DNA from: Bosea sp. BIWAKO-01
GTDB taxonomy: Bacteria; Pseudomonadota; Alphaproteobacteria; Rhizobiales; Beijerinckiaceae
Direction: 5' to 3'
Assembly (NCBI RefSeq): GCF_001748145.1
Contig: NZ_BCQA01000001.1
Coordinates: forward strand, 2,287,501-2,351,500
DNA: 64,000 nt
The position numbers and the translations under genes were made by a program. The notes beneath the pieces were generated by a model, which saw nothing but the letters and a program-made list of their open reading frames with translations, was not told where the DNA came from and did not search any database. Positions 17,835 to 27,845 of this stretch are shown one piece after another. Each line of letters begins with the position of its first letter. The first letter of the stretch is position 1.

Positions 17835-18344
17835 ATGGGATTGAGCGGGACGAATCTGATCGAGAGCCTGGCGGGGTTGAAGGCGGGCTCCCAACTTGCG
17901 GATGCCGTATCAGAGCGCTCCGGGATCATGGAGATGAGCCAGGCCAGCCATGACGCGGTCCTGCTGCCGCGCGAGCCGGGCGGGCTGAGCCATGCCGAAC
18001 GTGCGGCGCTGGCGGTCAGGATGGCCCGATGGAACGGGGATTCCGGGCTGGCCGCCCACTATCGGGAACTGCTCGGACAAGCCGGCGAGACCTCCGCGCT
18101 GGCGGCGATCGCTTCGGGCGCGGCCCTTGAGCAGCTCGGCGCGGATGCGCGGCTCGTCGCCGTTACGCGTCATGTCGACATCCTGACGAAGACGGTCAAG
18201 GACGCGACGCGGGCGGATATCGAGGCGCTCAAGGCGGCAGGCATCGCGGAGCCCGACATCGTCCGGCTCGCAGAGCTTGCTGCCTTCGTCAATTACCAGG
18301 TCCGTGTGATTGCCGGCCTGCGGCTGCTGGAGGAGGTCCTGTGA
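17835..18344 (+). CDS. CMD-domain protein (carboxymuconolactone decarboxylase-like)
   Basis: A 169-residue small helical protein. The segment LSHAERAALAVRMARWNGDS followed by LAAHYRELLG and the late FVNYQVRVIAGL fit the CMD/AhpD superfamily partner proteins found paired with AhpD-like enzymes. No CxxC motif is present, so it is unlikely to be a peroxidase alone. ATG at 17835 follows a purine-rich GAGGGGAG site. It overlaps the next gene by GTGA. The 96-base divergent spacer with the PgtC-like gene is short and I see no firm promoter in it. Confidence 0.75.
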   Translation: MGLSGTNLIESLAGLKAGSQLADAVSERSGIMEMSQASHDAVLLPREPGGLSHAERAALAVRMARWNGDSGLAAHYRELLGQAGETSALAAIASGAALEQLGADARLVAVTRHVDILTKTVKDATRADIEALKAAGIAEPDIVRLAELAAFVNYQVRVIAGLRLLEEVL

Positions 18345-18916
18345 GCGTTCCGGTCCACGAGTTCACGGCCGACGTGCCGCGCTGGTCGCCCTATGTCACG
18401 CCGGTCACGCTTGAGGACGCGACTCCGGAGCAGCTCGATGCGCTTCAGATCACGCCGTCGAACAAGAAGGTTTCGGCCTATGTCCTGACGCTCGCGCATG
18501 ATCCCGAATCCCTGAAGGTGCGCTCGCCGCTCTTCAACGCGATCATGTATGGCAAGGGCGGGCTGTCCCCGGCCGAACGGGAGCTTGGCGCAGTCGGCGC
18601 CTCGATCGTCAATCGCTGCGTCTATTGTGCGGCAGTGCATGCCTCGCGCTTCAACCAGTTGACGAAGCGGACAGACGTGATCGAAGCGATCTTCGCCGAT
18701 GGCGTCGATGCCGAGCTGGAGGAACACCAGCAGGTTATCTTCGATTTCGCGGTCAGGCTCTCGAAGACGCCGTCCGAGGCGACACAAGCGGATATTGCTG
18801 CGTTGCGCGATCTCGGACTGTCGAAGCTTGAAATCCTCGACCTGATCCTTTCCGCCTCGATCTTCGGCTGGGCCAACCGGCTGATGCATACGCTCGGCGA
18901 ACCGGTTCGCGACTGA
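18341..18916 (+). CDS. Peroxidase-related AhpD-like protein
   Basis: A 191-residue alkylhydroperoxidase D-like protein with the active-site CxxC in NRCVYCAAVHASRF, the usual core of the family. It begins with GTG overlapping the CMD-protein stop, so the two are co-translated and probably form a complex. AhpD-type proteins reduce peroxides through the CxxC pair, but many members have unproven roles. The opine-dehydrogenase-like gene begins 30 bases later. Confidence 0.82.
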   Translation: MSVPVHEFTADVPRWSPYVTPVTLEDATPEQLDALQITPSNKKVSAYVLTLAHDPESLKVRSPLFNAIMYGKGGLSPAERELGAVGASIVNRCVYCAAVHASRFNQLTKRTDVIEAIFADGVDAELEEHQQVIFDFAVRLSKTPSEATQADIAALRDLGLSKLEILDLILSASIFGWANRLMHTLGEPVRD

Positions 18917-18945
18917 GCCGTCCGCACAGCAAGGGCCCATCGAAT

Positions 18946-20013
18946 ATGCGTGTCGCCATCATCGGCTCCGGCGGTATCGGCCGAGGCTATGCCGCCTATC
19001 TGACGCGGCAGGGGCATCAGCCGGTGCTGTGGTCGCCGAGCGGAGTGGCCCTCTCCGATTTCGCCGGGGGCGCGGAACTGGCGGTGACCGGGACGATCGT
19101 CGCATCCCTGCCCATCCCGGTCGCGCAGAGCTGCGCGGACGCCGTGGCGGGAGCCGAAACCGTCATCGTGGCGGTGCCGGCCAATGGCTTCCGAACCGTG
19201 CTGGAAACGCTTTCGGAGCATCTGCAGCAGGGCCAGAGCGTGGTCATCAGCGCGCATAGCTCCTTTGCGGCACTCTATCTGCATGATCTGCTGGCGGAGC
19301 GAGGGATTACGCTGCCGATTGCCGCCTGGGCGACGACTGCGCTGACCGCGCGCAAGACGGGGCCGCGCAGCGTCAACATCTCCGGCATCCGTGCCCGGCT
19401 CGACGTTGCGACCTTGCCGCGACGCTTCGCAGAGGAGGGGCACTCGATCTGCCAGGCGTTGTTCGGGGATCGGTTCGAGCCCCGTGAGGACCTGCTCGCC
19501 ATCATGCTGAGCAACCTCAATCCGCCCGGGCATATGGCGAGCATGCTGTGCAATCTGACCCGCGCGGAACAAGGCGAGGATTGGCCGAATTACGGGAGCA
19601 CGACGCGGGGCGTCGGCCGCATCATCGATGCGATGGACGAGGAGCGGCTCATGCTTGCGGCGGCCTTCGGACTCGCGGTGCGCAGCGTGCAGGATCACTA
19701 CGCCCTGTCATTCGGCGTTACGCCTGGCCCCGTCGGCGAGATGGCCGCCGCGGTCCATGCCATGCGTCCGGAGCTGATGGGGCCGAAGACGCTCGATACC
19801 CGCTTCATCACCGAGGACGTGCCTTTCGGGCTCGTTCCGCTCGAACTGCTTGGCGCCGTCACAGGCGTGGCAGTGCCGTTGCATCAGGCCGGCATCGCGC
19901 TGTTCAATGCGATCTGCGCGCGGGATTTCAGAGCGGAGAACGATCTCCTGCCATTGCTGGATCTGGGCGGCCTGGACGCCGCCGGTCTGCACAAGCGGTT
20001 GCGCGACGGCTGA
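18946..20013 (+). CDS. NAD/NADP octopine/nopaline dehydrogenase-family protein
   Basis: 355 residues. The N-terminal Rossmann motif is IGSGGIGRGYAAYL, and the C-terminal helical opine-dehydrogenase domain starts after about residue 185, with the catalytic histidine region in SNLNPPGHMA. Family enzymes reductively condense an alpha-keto acid with an amino acid, or oxidise the resulting opine. Clustering with the CMD/AhpD pair suggests a small catabolic or detoxification unit. No opine transporter is obvious unless it is the adjacent ABC importer, which is speculation. Confidence 0.82.
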   Translation: MRVAIIGSGGIGRGYAAYLTRQGHQPVLWSPSGVALSDFAGGAELAVTGTIVASLPIPVAQSCADAVAGAETVIVAVPANGFRTVLETLSEHLQQGQSVVISAHSSFAALYLHDLLAERGITLPIAAWATTALTARKTGPRSVNISGIRARLDVATLPRRFAEEGHSICQALFGDRFEPREDLLAIMLSNLNPPGHMASMLCNLTRAEQGEDWPNYGSTTRGVGRIIDAMDEERLMLAAAFGLAVRSVQDHYALSFGVTPGPVGEMAAAVHAMRPELMGPKTLDTRFITEDVPFGLVPLELLGAVTGVAVPLHQAGIALFNAICARDFRAENDLLPLLDLGGLDAAGLHKRLRDG

Positions 20014-20163
20014 GGCCGGGTCGTCGAACCTCTGCTGACAGGCGCTGACAAGCTGGTTGGCCACGATAATACGAGACGGGCTAAGACCGCTCTCCGAAAG
20101 CGGGTGGTCTCAATGCCCGTTTGCGACAAGAATGCCGCCAGCCAGCTTGAACGAGGAGCCGTC

Positions 20164-20979
20164 ATGTCCGCAGCAGCAAAGGGCGCCATCAGGATCGGCA
20201 TCGGAGGCTGGGTTTTCGAGCCTTGGCGCGGCAGCTTCTACCCGGACGGTCTCTCCCAGAAGCGCGAGCTCGAATATGCCAGCAGCAAGCTGTCTTCGCT
20301 CGAGATCAACGGCACCTATTACGGCTCGCAGAAGCCCGAAAGCTTCGCCAAATGGCGCGAGGAGACGCCGGACGGCTTCGTCTTCTCGTTGAAGGGTTCA
20401 CGCTACATCACCAACCGGCGCGTGCTTGCGGAAGCTGGCCCCTCGATCGAGAAATTCATCACGGGCGGCGTGCTGGAGCTCAGGGAGAAGCTCGGCCCGA
20501 TCAACTGGCAGTTCATGCCGACCAAGGCCTTCGACCCGGTGGATTTCGAGGCTTTCCTGAAGCTTCTGCCGAAATCCGTCGAAGGTCGTGCGCTGCGCCA
20601 CGCCGTCGAGGTTCGCCATGACAGCTTTCGCTCGCCGGACTTCGTCGCGCTGCTGCGCGAATACGGCGTTGCGGTCGTCACCGCGGCGGATTCCAAGTAC
20701 ACGCAGATCGCCGATCCGACGGCCCCTTTCGTCTATAGCCGCATCATGGGCACGCAAGAGGCCGAACCAAACGGCTATTCGGCCACAGACCTCGACGCCT
20801 GGGCCGAGCGCGCCCGTCGCTGGGCGGAAGGCGAGGTGCCGAAGGATCTCGATATGGTCGCGACCCCCGCGGGAGCGCAGGGCGGCCGCGATGTCTTTTT
20901 ATATGTCATCAGCGGGGACAAGATCCGCAACCCGGCTGCCGCAATGGCCTTGATCGAGCGCGTCGGCGGCAAGGGCTGA
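20164..20979 (+). CDS. DUF72 (YecE-like) protein
   Basis: A 271-residue DUF72 protein with a TIM-barrel-like fold, recognised by RIGIGGWVFEPWRGSFYP at the start, SSLEINGTYYGSQKPESFAK and AVEVRHDSF. Function is unknown. I chose ATG 20164, behind GAGG, because the conserved domain starts directly after it; an upstream in-frame start would add 20 unconserved residues. It is separated by 150 bases from the dehydrogenase and converges with the YbaK-type gene. Confidence 0.9.
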   Translation: MSAAAKGAIRIGIGGWVFEPWRGSFYPDGLSQKRELEYASSKLSSLEINGTYYGSQKPESFAKWREETPDGFVFSLKGSRYITNRRVLAEAGPSIEKFITGGVLELREKLGPINWQFMPTKAFDPVDFEAFLKLLPKSVEGRALRHAVEVRHDSFRSPDFVALLREYGVAVVTAADSKYTQIADPTAPFVYSRIMGTQEAEPNGYSATDLDAWAERARRWAEGEVPKDLDMVATPAGAQGGRDVFLYVISGDKIRNPAAAMALIERVGGKG

Positions 20980-20985
20980 GGCCCG

Positions 20986-21453
20986 TCAGGCCGGCTCCTG
21001 GCAGACATCGACCCATTCGGCCTTGGTCAGCTCGACCATGCGTTGCGGGCTGATGCGGAGCGCGCTCTGGGTGGATCCGGCCGCTGGCACGACTTCGTCG
21101 AAAGCTCTCAGCGTGATGTCGCAATAGACCGGCAGCGGGGAGGCGAGCCCGAACGGGCAGACGCCTCCGACCGGATGGCCGGTGATCTCGGTGACCTCGC
21201 CGGCATCGAGCATGCGCGGCTTGCCGCCAAAGGCCGCCTTGGCCTTGCGGTTGTCCAGCCGTGCATCGCCGCGCGCGACGACCAGCACGACCCGTTCGCC
21301 GATCCGCAGCGAGAGCGTCTTGGCGATCTGCGCCGGCTCGACGCCATGAGCCGCCGCAGCCAGGGAGACCGTCGCACTGCTCTCTGCAGTCTCGATGATG
21401 GCGATGTCCGGCGCGTGCTCGGCGAAGAACGAGCGAACCGATTCGAGACTCAT
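20986..21453 (-). CDS. YbaK/ProX-type aminoacyl-tRNA deacylase-like protein
   Basis: A 155-residue YbaK-domain protein. SLAAAAHGVEPAQIAKTLSL carries the conserved lysine, RLDNRKAKAAFGGKPRMLDA the central helix, and GHPVGGVCPFGLASPLPVYCD the family's GGVxPFG loop. Close relatives clear mischarged or non-cognate aminoacyl-tRNA. The long open frame upstream is an extension through two other genes; ATG 21453 overlaps the upstream membrane-protein stop (ATGA). Confidence 0.87.
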   Translation of the reverse strand: MSLESVRSFFAEHAPDIAIIETAESSATVSLAAAAHGVEPAQIAKTLSLRIGERVVLVVARGDARLDNRKAKAAFGGKPRMLDAGEVTEITGHPVGGVCPFGLASPLPVYCDITLRAFDEVVPAAGSTQSALRISPQRMVELTKAEWVDVCQEPA

Positions 21454-21728
21454 GCCGAGGCCTTTCCAAAGAACCAGCGTAGCAGCAGCGCGATCGCCAT
21501 CGGGATGCCGAAGACGATGAGCAGGATCGGAGCCTCCTCGAGAACCGTGTAGCCGGCGCGGGTCACGCCAACGACGAGATTGATCAGCGAAACGGCGAGC
21601 CAGAGCGGAATGAACAGTTTGACCGCATAGGCGATGGGGTGCGCGCTGCTGCGGTTCAACCGCGGCGCCAGGAACAGCAGCAGGCCGAGCAGCGCAAAGC
21701 CGGCCGAGAGCATCTTCATCGTATGCAT
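21450..21728 (-). CDS. Small membrane protein, three predicted helices
   Basis: 92 residues, mostly hydrophobic: helices near LSAGFALLGLLLFLAP, AVKLFIPLWLAVSLINLVVG and EEAPILLIVFGIPMAIALLL. I do not recognise a family. It lies between ltrA (3 bases upstream) and the YbaK-type gene (4-base overlap), so it is part of that operon. A role as an inner-membrane accessory is all that can be said. Confidence 0.75.
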   Translation of the reverse strand: MHTMKMLSAGFALLGLLLFLAPRLNRSSAHPIAYAVKLFIPLWLAVSLINLVVGVTRAGYTVLEEAPILLIVFGIPMAIALLLRWFFGKASA

Positions 21729-21731
21729 GCG

Positions 21732-22910
21732 TCAGGCCTCCTTCGGCCGAAGCGAGAGCGTTTCCCAGGCCGCGACCAGGACCAGGATGAGCGTTGCACC
21801 GAAGCTCAGCGCGAGCGGCGGCAGGATCGCGGCCGTCGGAGCCCAGAGGATCAGCAGTCCGAGCCCGACGAGGTGGGATAGCGGATACCATCCTGCCGTG
21901 GCCTTCTTGAAGAGCAGATTTCCGATCACGTAGAAGATCGGCCCCACGATGACGGCGATCGCCACCTTGAGTTCGGTGTGGCCGGCCGGGTGCGCTAGCA
22001 CGAACTCGTCGCCGACGGCGACCAGGATGATTCCGGCGACGAGGGGCAGAGGGATGAAGGTATAGGCGCTGCGAGCCAGCGAGCCGGGATCTTCTGCCGT
22101 GGAGATGCGCTGGCTGCCGCGCTCGGCGCCGACATGAAAATACAACCACCACATCGCGACGGAGCCGAGAAAGGCATTGGCGAAGGCGAGCGAATTGGGC
22201 AGCGTTGCTGCGAGCTTCGCTGCGGTGGCGCCCGTCACCAGTACGGATTCACCGAGCGCGATAATGATGAAGAGCGCGCACCGTTCGGCAAGATGCGCGC
22301 CTTCGATATCCCATTCGGCGGTGCTGGAGCGGCCGAGGCCCGGCACCCTGAAGCCGATCCAGGGCGCGCCATATTCAAGCGCAAGCGCGAGCGTCCAGAA
22401 CCCGAAGCGGAGACCGCCATCGGCCAATCCGCCGATGATCCAGAACACGCCGGACAGCGCGAACCAGAGGCATATGCGTTGGAAGTTCCGGTAGTTGGCG
22501 GGGCTGCGGCCCCGCAGGCTGATCAGCGTGAAGACGCTGCGTCCAAGCTGAATCGCGACATAGGCGCAGGCGAAGATCAGGCCGCGATCCTCGAATGCGC
22601 CCGGCAGCGAGGTCGTGAGCGCCAGGCCGATGAACATCAGCACGAACAGCATCAGACGGACCGGCGTCGAGTCGGGGTCGAGCCAGTTGGTCACCCAGCT
22701 CGTGCAGACCCAGGCCCACCAGACCGCGCCGAGCAGCAGGGCGGCCTGGGCGAGCCCAAGCAGCGAGAAATGCTCGAGCAACGTGTGCGAGATCTGCGTG
22801 ATCGCGAAGACGAAGACGAGGTCGAAGAACAGCTCGACGAAGCTGACCTTGGCATGCTCGTGTGCAACGCGCGTCCGCAAGGGCGTGCGCCGCTGAAGGG
22901 TCTGCGTCAT
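21732..22910 (-). CDS. ltrA: LtrA-family (low temperature requirement) membrane protein
   Basis: 392 residues with about ten hydrophobic helices. The N-terminal [20 protein letters not shown] is the LtrA signature, and [20 protein letters not shown] is the second conserved block. The family is named from Listeria growth at low temperature; its biochemical role is not established. I chose ATG 22910 (MTQTLQ...) since 44 preceding in-frame codons show no conserved sequence. Confidence 0.88.
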   Translation of the reverse strand: MTQTLQRRTPLRTRVAHEHAKVSFVELFFDLVFVFAITQISHTLLEHFSLLGLAQAALLLGAVWWAWVCTSWVTNWLDPDSTPVRLMLFVLMFIGLALTTSLPGAFEDRGLIFACAYVAIQLGRSVFTLISLRGRSPANYRNFQRICLWFALSGVFWIIGGLADGGLRFGFWTLALALEYGAPWIGFRVPGLGRSSTAEWDIEGAHLAERCALFIIIALGESVLVTGATAAKLAATLPNSLAFANAFLGSVAMWWLYFHVGAERGSQRISTAEDPGSLARSAYTFIPLPLVAGIILVAVGDEFVLAHPAGHTELKVAIAVIVGPIFYVIGNLLFKKATAGWYPLSHLVGLGLLILWAPTAAILPPLALSFGATLILVLVAAWETLSLRPKEA

Positions 22911-22989
22911 GCCGGCCTCGCTCGCGACGCCGGCAGAATAGGACCAAGCCGCTCCTGTGGTCGAGAGCGGCCCTTGCGGCGTCCGCGCC

Positions 22990-24582
22990 TCAGTGGCGGA
23001 AGTGGCGATGGCCGGTGAAGACCATGGCGAGGCCGGCCTCATCGGCCGCCTTGATCACTTCGTCGTCGCGCATCGAGCCGCCGGGCTGGATCACCGCTGT
23101 GGCGCCGGCCTCGGCCGCGGCAAGCAAGCCGTCGGCGAAGGGGAAGAAAGCATCGGAGGCCACGACCGAGCCCTTGGCGAGGCTCTCGGCAACGCCAGCG
23201 GCTTTCGCAGCCTCGCTCGCCTTCCAGGCAGCGATGCGCGAGGAATCGACGCGGCTCATCTGGCCCGCGCCGATGCCGACAGTCGCCTGACCCTTCACGT
23301 AGACGATGGCGTTAGACTTGACGTGCTTTGCGACGCGGAAGGCGAAGCGAAGATCGGCGAGCTCGGCCTCGCTCGGGGCGCGCTTGGTCACGACCCGCAG
23401 TTCCATGTCGTCGACGACGGCGTTGTCCCGGGCCTGTGCGAGGAAGCCGCCGGAAACGGTGCGCAGCGACAGCCCGCCGCCGCGCGGATCAGGCAGGCCG
23501 CCGGTCAGGAGCAGCCGCAGGTTCTTCTTGGCGGCGATCATCGCGATCGCCTCGTCATCGGCCTCGGGCGCGATGATCACTTCGGTGAAGACCTCGACGA
23601 TCTTTCGCGCGGCCTGCGCATCGAGCCTGCGGTTGAGCGCGACGATGCCGCCGAAGGCCGAGACCGGGTCGCAGGCCAGCGCCTTCTCGTAGGCCTCGAG
23701 CAGCGAGCTGCCGCTGGCGACGCCGCAGGGATTGGCGTGCTTGACGATGACGCAGGCGGCCGAGACGGCCGGGTCGAACTCGGCGACGCATTCGAAGGCG
23801 GCGTCGGTGTCGTTGATGTTGTTGTAGGACAGCTGCTTGCCCTGGACCTGGCGGGCGGTCGCGACGCCTGGGCGCTGTTCGGGGGTGCGGTAGAACGCAG
23901 CCCATTGATGCGGGTTCTCGCCATAGCGCAGCGTCTCGGCCAGGCCGCCACCGAGGGCGCGGTAGGCCGGAGATGTCTCCGCCAGTTCGTTGGCGAACCA
24001 GTTCGAGATCGCGGCGTCGTAGGCGGCGGTGCGGGCATAGGCCTTCTGGGCGAGCTTGCGGCGCAGCGTCCGCGTGGTCGCGCCCTTCTGGCTCTCGAGT
24101 TCCCCGAGCACGGCGGCATAGTCCGACGCGTCCACCACGACGGCAACGTCGTTGTGGTTCTTGGCGGCGGCGCGGATCATCGCGGGGCCGCCGATATCGA
24201 TGTTCTCGATGCAGTCGTCATAGGCGCGGCCGGCGGCGACGGTCGCCTCGAACGGATAGAGATTGACGACGAGCAGGTCGATCGGCGCGATGCCGTGGCC
24301 GAGCATCGAGGCCTGATGCTCGGGATGCGAGCGGATGGCGAGAAGGCCGCCATGCACCTTGGGGTGCAGCGTCTTGACGCGACCGTCCATCATTTCCGGG
24401 AAACCGGTGAGATCGGAGACATCGGTGACGGGCAGGCCGGCCTCGGCGATCGCCTTGGCGGTGCCGCCGGTCGAAACCAGCGCGATGCCAAGACGGTGAA
24501 GGGCGCGCGCGAATTCGATCAGCCCCGTCTTGTCGGAGACGGAAAGAAGGGCGCGTTCGACGCGGCGAAGCTCAGTCGGCAT
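22990..24582 (-). CDS. purH: Bifunctional AICAR formyltransferase/IMP cyclohydrolase
   Basis: 530 residues, normal for PurH. The IMP cyclohydrolase domain begins with [19 protein letters not shown], then STGGTAKAI and [16 protein letters not shown]. The formyltransferase domain includes [34 protein letters not shown] and ends with [20 protein letters not shown]. It catalyses the last two steps of purine synthesis. Start is ATG 24582. It follows the heparinase-like gene at 100 bases and rsmB beyond, an order that is common in Rhizobiales. Confidence 0.97.
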   Translation of the reverse strand: MPTELRRVERALLSVSDKTGLIEFARALHRLGIALVSTGGTAKAIAEAGLPVTDVSDLTGFPEMMDGRVKTLHPKVHGGLLAIRSHPEHQASMLGHGIAPIDLLVVNLYPFEATVAAGRAYDDCIENIDIGGPAMIRAAAKNHNDVAVVVDASDYAAVLGELESQKGATTRTLRRKLAQKAYARTAAYDAAISNWFANELAETSPAYRALGGGLAETLRYGENPHQWAAFYRTPEQRPGVATARQVQGKQLSYNNINDTDAAFECVAEFDPAVSAACVIVKHANPCGVASGSSLLEAYEKALACDPVSAFGGIVALNRRLDAQAARKIVEVFTEVIIAPEADDEAIAMIAAKKNLRLLLTGGLPDPRGGGLSLRTVSGGFLAQARDNAVVDDMELRVVTKRAPSEAELADLRFAFRVAKHVKSNAIVYVKGQATVGIGAGQMSRVDSSRIAAWKASEAAKAAGVAESLAKGSVVASDAFFPFADGLLAAAEAGATAVIQPGGSMRDDEVIKAADEAGLAMVFTGHRHFRH

Positions 24583-24682
24583 CGGGACAATCCGGTGTGC
24601 AGTGCAATGAAGGCGGCTTGGCGGGGCCGTATCATGCCGGGCCCTGGATGCAAAGGGCGGTGTCCGGAGCGCTGCCCCGCCG

Positions 24683-26410
24683 TCAAAGCGGCAGTTGTGC
24701 CTCGGGTCCGCCCCGTTCATGCGACCGCGTTGCCCGCGGCGCCGTGCCGATGCGGGTCAAGCGCCAGGTGACCTGCGGCGTCACGGCAGCGTCGAAGCTG
24801 ATCGTCAGCTGCTCGGTTCGCCGTTTGCCGTCGGCAGCGGCTAGGAAGATGCTTTCCTCGATCGCGATGGCGCGGCCGGAGGCTTCGAACTCCCAGATTT
24901 CGCCGGAGGGCAGCGCGAGCAGGGCGCCATCACCCTCGCGGATCAGACTCGGACGGATACCGGGGTGCAGGTGGAAGCGTGCCACGGCCGGCAGGGTTTC
25001 GGTTCCCTTGGGCAGGGCGATCTCGTCTTCGCCTGTCAGCGTCGTACCGTCATTGCTGAGCAGCAGCCGGCGGGTGTGCAGGGCGCCGAGATGGCGGTGG
25101 TAGCCATCATGGCTCGCGACCCATTCATGGCCAGCCTCGCTGTCCTGCCGCGCGACGCGCACGTCGGAGGGGCCGGCGGTGATGCGGTGTTCACCGAGTA
25201 CGAGGCCGAAGGAGGCGCTGGAGCGCTCCGCCAGGACCACCGTGGAATGGGCTGCGGTGCTGCGCGCCGCCAACCGGAGCTCGGGCGGCCCGAAACGGCT
25301 GGCGCCGCAATTGACGATGATGCGCTGGCTGCCGCTGGAGAACTCGAAGGACAGGCAGCCTGCATGGGCCTCGACCGAGTTGGCCCCTCGCGGCGCCGCG
25401 CCGGCATCGACCACCACGGTGCTGCGGCCGCCGCCGAGCCGATCATAGCCGGAATAGGCGGCATGCTCGATCGGCCGGGCGCGGGCATCATCATAGGCCG
25501 CGAGCGTAGCCATCAGATCGGGCGGGGTAATGCCCATGCCGTTGAAGAGGGCGAGCGAGCCGTCGCCATGCCGGAACAGCCGCAGATGCGGCATCATCCG
25601 CTCGATCGCCATGAGGACGCTGCGCGGCGGTTCCAGCCCGCGCGCGACGAATGTTTCGCGCAGGGGCAGGAGATCGAGCAGCAACTCGATGATCAGCCGG
25701 GGATTGCGGCTGAGATGGCCGCCATCGGGCAGGATCTGGACGTCGAGCTCGTCGGACAGGGTTGCCTCGGCGCGCCTCAGCCGTCGCTCCTGGCCGTCCA
25801 GGCTGATCGCGGCGAAGGTCACCGCGATCAGGCATTGCAGCCGCGCTGCGCCATCGACCGCGCCGGACAGCGCCAGCGTCAGCCGCTCCGTCAGCCGCGC
25901 GACATGGCGGATGAAGCGCTCGTAGAAGGCGTGATCTGCGCCCTCGAGAAGGAGCGGCGAATGTGACAGGAAGGAGATCAGTCGACGCGCGGCGACTGCC
26001 GGCTGCCTTGCGATCTCGCTGCGGTCGTACCGCCTGTCGATGAACTCATCGACCAGCGCGCGCGCATTGGCACGGGCGATCGCGGTATCGGCGGCGCGCA
26101 TATGCCGAAGCCATGAGAAGCCGTACAGGGCCTCGGACCAGCCCTCGCTCGGCGGCTGACAGTCGAAGGGCGATTCGCCGTGGGTTCTCAGCGTGCGCCC
26201 GGCGAAGGCATAATACCCGGAATAGATATCGCCGGCCGTGGTCGGATCGGCCGTGCGCAAATCATGCGGAGCAAAGAGCAGGCGGGTCGCCTGGACATGG
26301 CCGAAAGGCCAGAGCTTCCGCGCGGCGCCGACGAACTGGCCACGCGTCCGCCGCGCAGCCCGACCGATCGCCGCCTGGGCAAGCCCCCTACGCTCAGTCC
26401 AGCCGTTCAA
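24683..26410 (-). CDS. Heparinase II/III-family protein
   Basis: 575 residues. The first half is alpha-helical (toroid-like, with [25 protein letters not shown] helices and [12 protein letters not shown]). The second half has the beta-rich heparinase II/III C-terminal domain with [13 protein letters not shown] and [14 protein letters not shown]. The start is TTG 26410 since there is no ATG near it. There is no clear signal peptide, unlike secreted lyases, which suggests cytoplasmic action on a cell-envelope or glycan intermediate. Its fixed place between rsmB and purH is typical of the order. Confidence 0.85.
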   Translation of the reverse strand: MNGWTERRGLAQAAIGRAARRTRGQFVGAARKLWPFGHVQATRLLFAPHDLRTADPTTAGDIYSGYYAFAGRTLRTHGESPFDCQPPSEGWSEALYGFSWLRHMRAADTAIARANARALVDEFIDRRYDRSEIARQPAVAARRLISFLSHSPLLLEGADHAFYERFIRHVARLTERLTLALSGAVDGAARLQCLIAVTFAAISLDGQERRLRRAEATLSDELDVQILPDGGHLSRNPRLIIELLLDLLPLRETFVARGLEPPRSVLMAIERMMPHLRLFRHGDGSLALFNGMGITPPDLMATLAAYDDARARPIEHAAYSGYDRLGGGRSTVVVDAGAAPRGANSVEAHAGCLSFEFSSGSQRIIVNCGASRFGPPELRLAARSTAAHSTVVLAERSSASFGLVLGEHRITAGPSDVRVARQDSEAGHEWVASHDGYHRHLGALHTRRLLLSNDGTTLTGEDEIALPKGTETLPAVARFHLHPGIRPSLIREGDGALLALPSGEIWEFEASGRAIAIEESIFLAAADGKRRTEQLTISFDAAVTPQVTWRLTRIGTAPRATRSHERGGPEAQLPL

Positions 26411-26482
26411 TGCCCCCGCTCACCCCGTCCCGATGCGAATCGTCCCGGAGGACGTGGTCGCGCCCTGCGAATCCCGGTTTCG

Positions 26483-27844
26483 TCATAACCTGATCAGACG
26501 GCTTGCGTAAAATCCTGTCCATCCCGAGAGCCGCGGGCTTTCGCCGCGAAGCTGATGCGGCAGGGTACGAAGGTCGCCGGCGGCGTTGATCGCCTCAGGG
26601 AGACCACCGATTTCCTCGGGCTTGATCGGCAGGCGCGCAAAGTCCGGGTTCGCGGCGAGGAAGGCTTCGATCTGGTTTTCGCCCTCTTCCGGTTCAAGCG
26701 AACAGGTGCAGTAGACGAGGCGGCCGCCGGGCCGCGTCAGGCGCGCCGCCGCGTCGAGCAGCCGGGCCTGGAGTGCGGCGAGCTTGTCGCGATCCTCGGG
26801 GGTCTTGGTCCAGGCGACATCGGGATGGCGGCGGATCGTGCCCGTGGCGCTGCAGGGGGCGTCGAGCAGAACCGCGTCGAAGGGCTCGGCCTGCCAGTTT
26901 GCTGCGTCGGTCGCCAGAATCTCGGCCGTGAGCCCGAGCCGTTCCAGATTGGCGCGCAGGCGGCGCAAGCGCGGCGCCGAACGATCGACTGCGGTGACGG
27001 CGGCGCCGGCTGCCGCGAGCTGTGCCGTCTTTCCCCCCGGGGCGGCACAGAGATCGGCGATGCGTTCGCCCGGCTTGGGCGCCAGCAGCAGCGCGGGCAG
27101 TGCCGCGGCGGCGTCCTGCACCCACCATTCGCCTTCCGCGAAGCCGGGAAGGCTCGGCACCGGCGAGCGTTCGCGCAGACGTACCGATCCGGTCGGCAGC
27201 ACGATGCCGCCGAGTTTCTCGGCCCAGCCTGCAGCGTCACCCTTCACGCTCAGATCGAGCGGCGGCTCGTCGGCGTGGCTTGCTGCGATGGCGGCGGCCG
27301 TTTCATCGCCATAGGCGCTGCGCCAGCTTTCGGCGAGCCAGGGTGGGGTGTCGGCAAAGGGGGCGGCGCTTCCGTTCAGGATCGCGTCGCGCTCGCGGGC
27401 AAGCCGGCGCAGCAACGCATTGCCCAGCGCGACATAGCGGGCCGAACGCGCATCCTCGTGGAGATGGCGGATCGCGAGATCGACGGCGGCATGATCCGGT
27501 ACGTCGAGGAACAGGATCTGGGCCGCAGCGGCGACCAGAATGGGCTCGAACGGACCCGAATTCTTCGGGCTGCCGCGTTCGAGCCGCGCATTGATGGCGT
27601 GCTGGATCGTGCCGAGCCGTCGGAAGGCGGTGATGGCGATCGCGCGCGCCAGCGCTGCGTCGGCCGCGTCGAGCCCGAAGGCCGGGCTCATGCGCTCATA
27701 GGTTTCGTCGAGCGCGGTGCCGGCCCGCAGCACCTCGTCGATCAGGTTCGCTGCAAGGCGGCGCGCGGGCAGGCCCGGTGCATCATCGGCTGGCCGAGCG
27801 GGAGCCGGTGCTGGTTTGCGGCGTGAATTGTCCTGTTCAGTCAT
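26483..27844 (-). CDS. rsmB: 16S rRNA (cytosine 967-C5)-methyltransferase RsmB
   Basis: 453 residues. The N-terminal NusB-like RNA-binding domain spans about 25-165. The SAM domain has DLCAAPGGKTAQLA, LDAPCSATGTIRRHPD (the catalytic-turnover cysteine in PCSATG) and VYCTCSLEPEEGE (the nucleophile TCS). This is the normal Fmu/Sun layout. ATG 27844 sits one base after the htpX stop, so both are in one transcript; an upstream in-frame extension was discarded as it overlaps htpX. Confidence 0.95.
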   Translation of the reverse strand: MTEQDNSRRKPAPAPARPADDAPGLPARRLAANLIDEVLRAGTALDETYERMSPAFGLDAADAALARAIAITAFRRLGTIQHAINARLERGSPKNSGPFEPILVAAAAQILFLDVPDHAAVDLAIRHLHEDARSARYVALGNALLRRLARERDAILNGSAAPFADTPPWLAESWRSAYGDETAAAIAASHADEPPLDLSVKGDAAGWAEKLGGIVLPTGSVRLRERSPVPSLPGFAEGEWWVQDAAAALPALLLAPKPGERIADLCAAPGGKTAQLAAAGAAVTAVDRSAPRLRRLRANLERLGLTAEILATDAANWQAEPFDAVLLDAPCSATGTIRRHPDVAWTKTPEDRDKLAALQARLLDAAARLTRPGGRLVYCTCSLEPEEGENQIEAFLAANPDFARLPIKPEEIGGLPEAINAAGDLRTLPHQLRGESPRLSGWTGFYASRLIRL

Positions 27845-27845
27845 C

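Noticed and set aside
20986..22152. 388-codon frame as a single large protein
   Set aside because: It joins an out-of-frame stretch of ltrA to the real YbaK-type gene, which starts at 21453.
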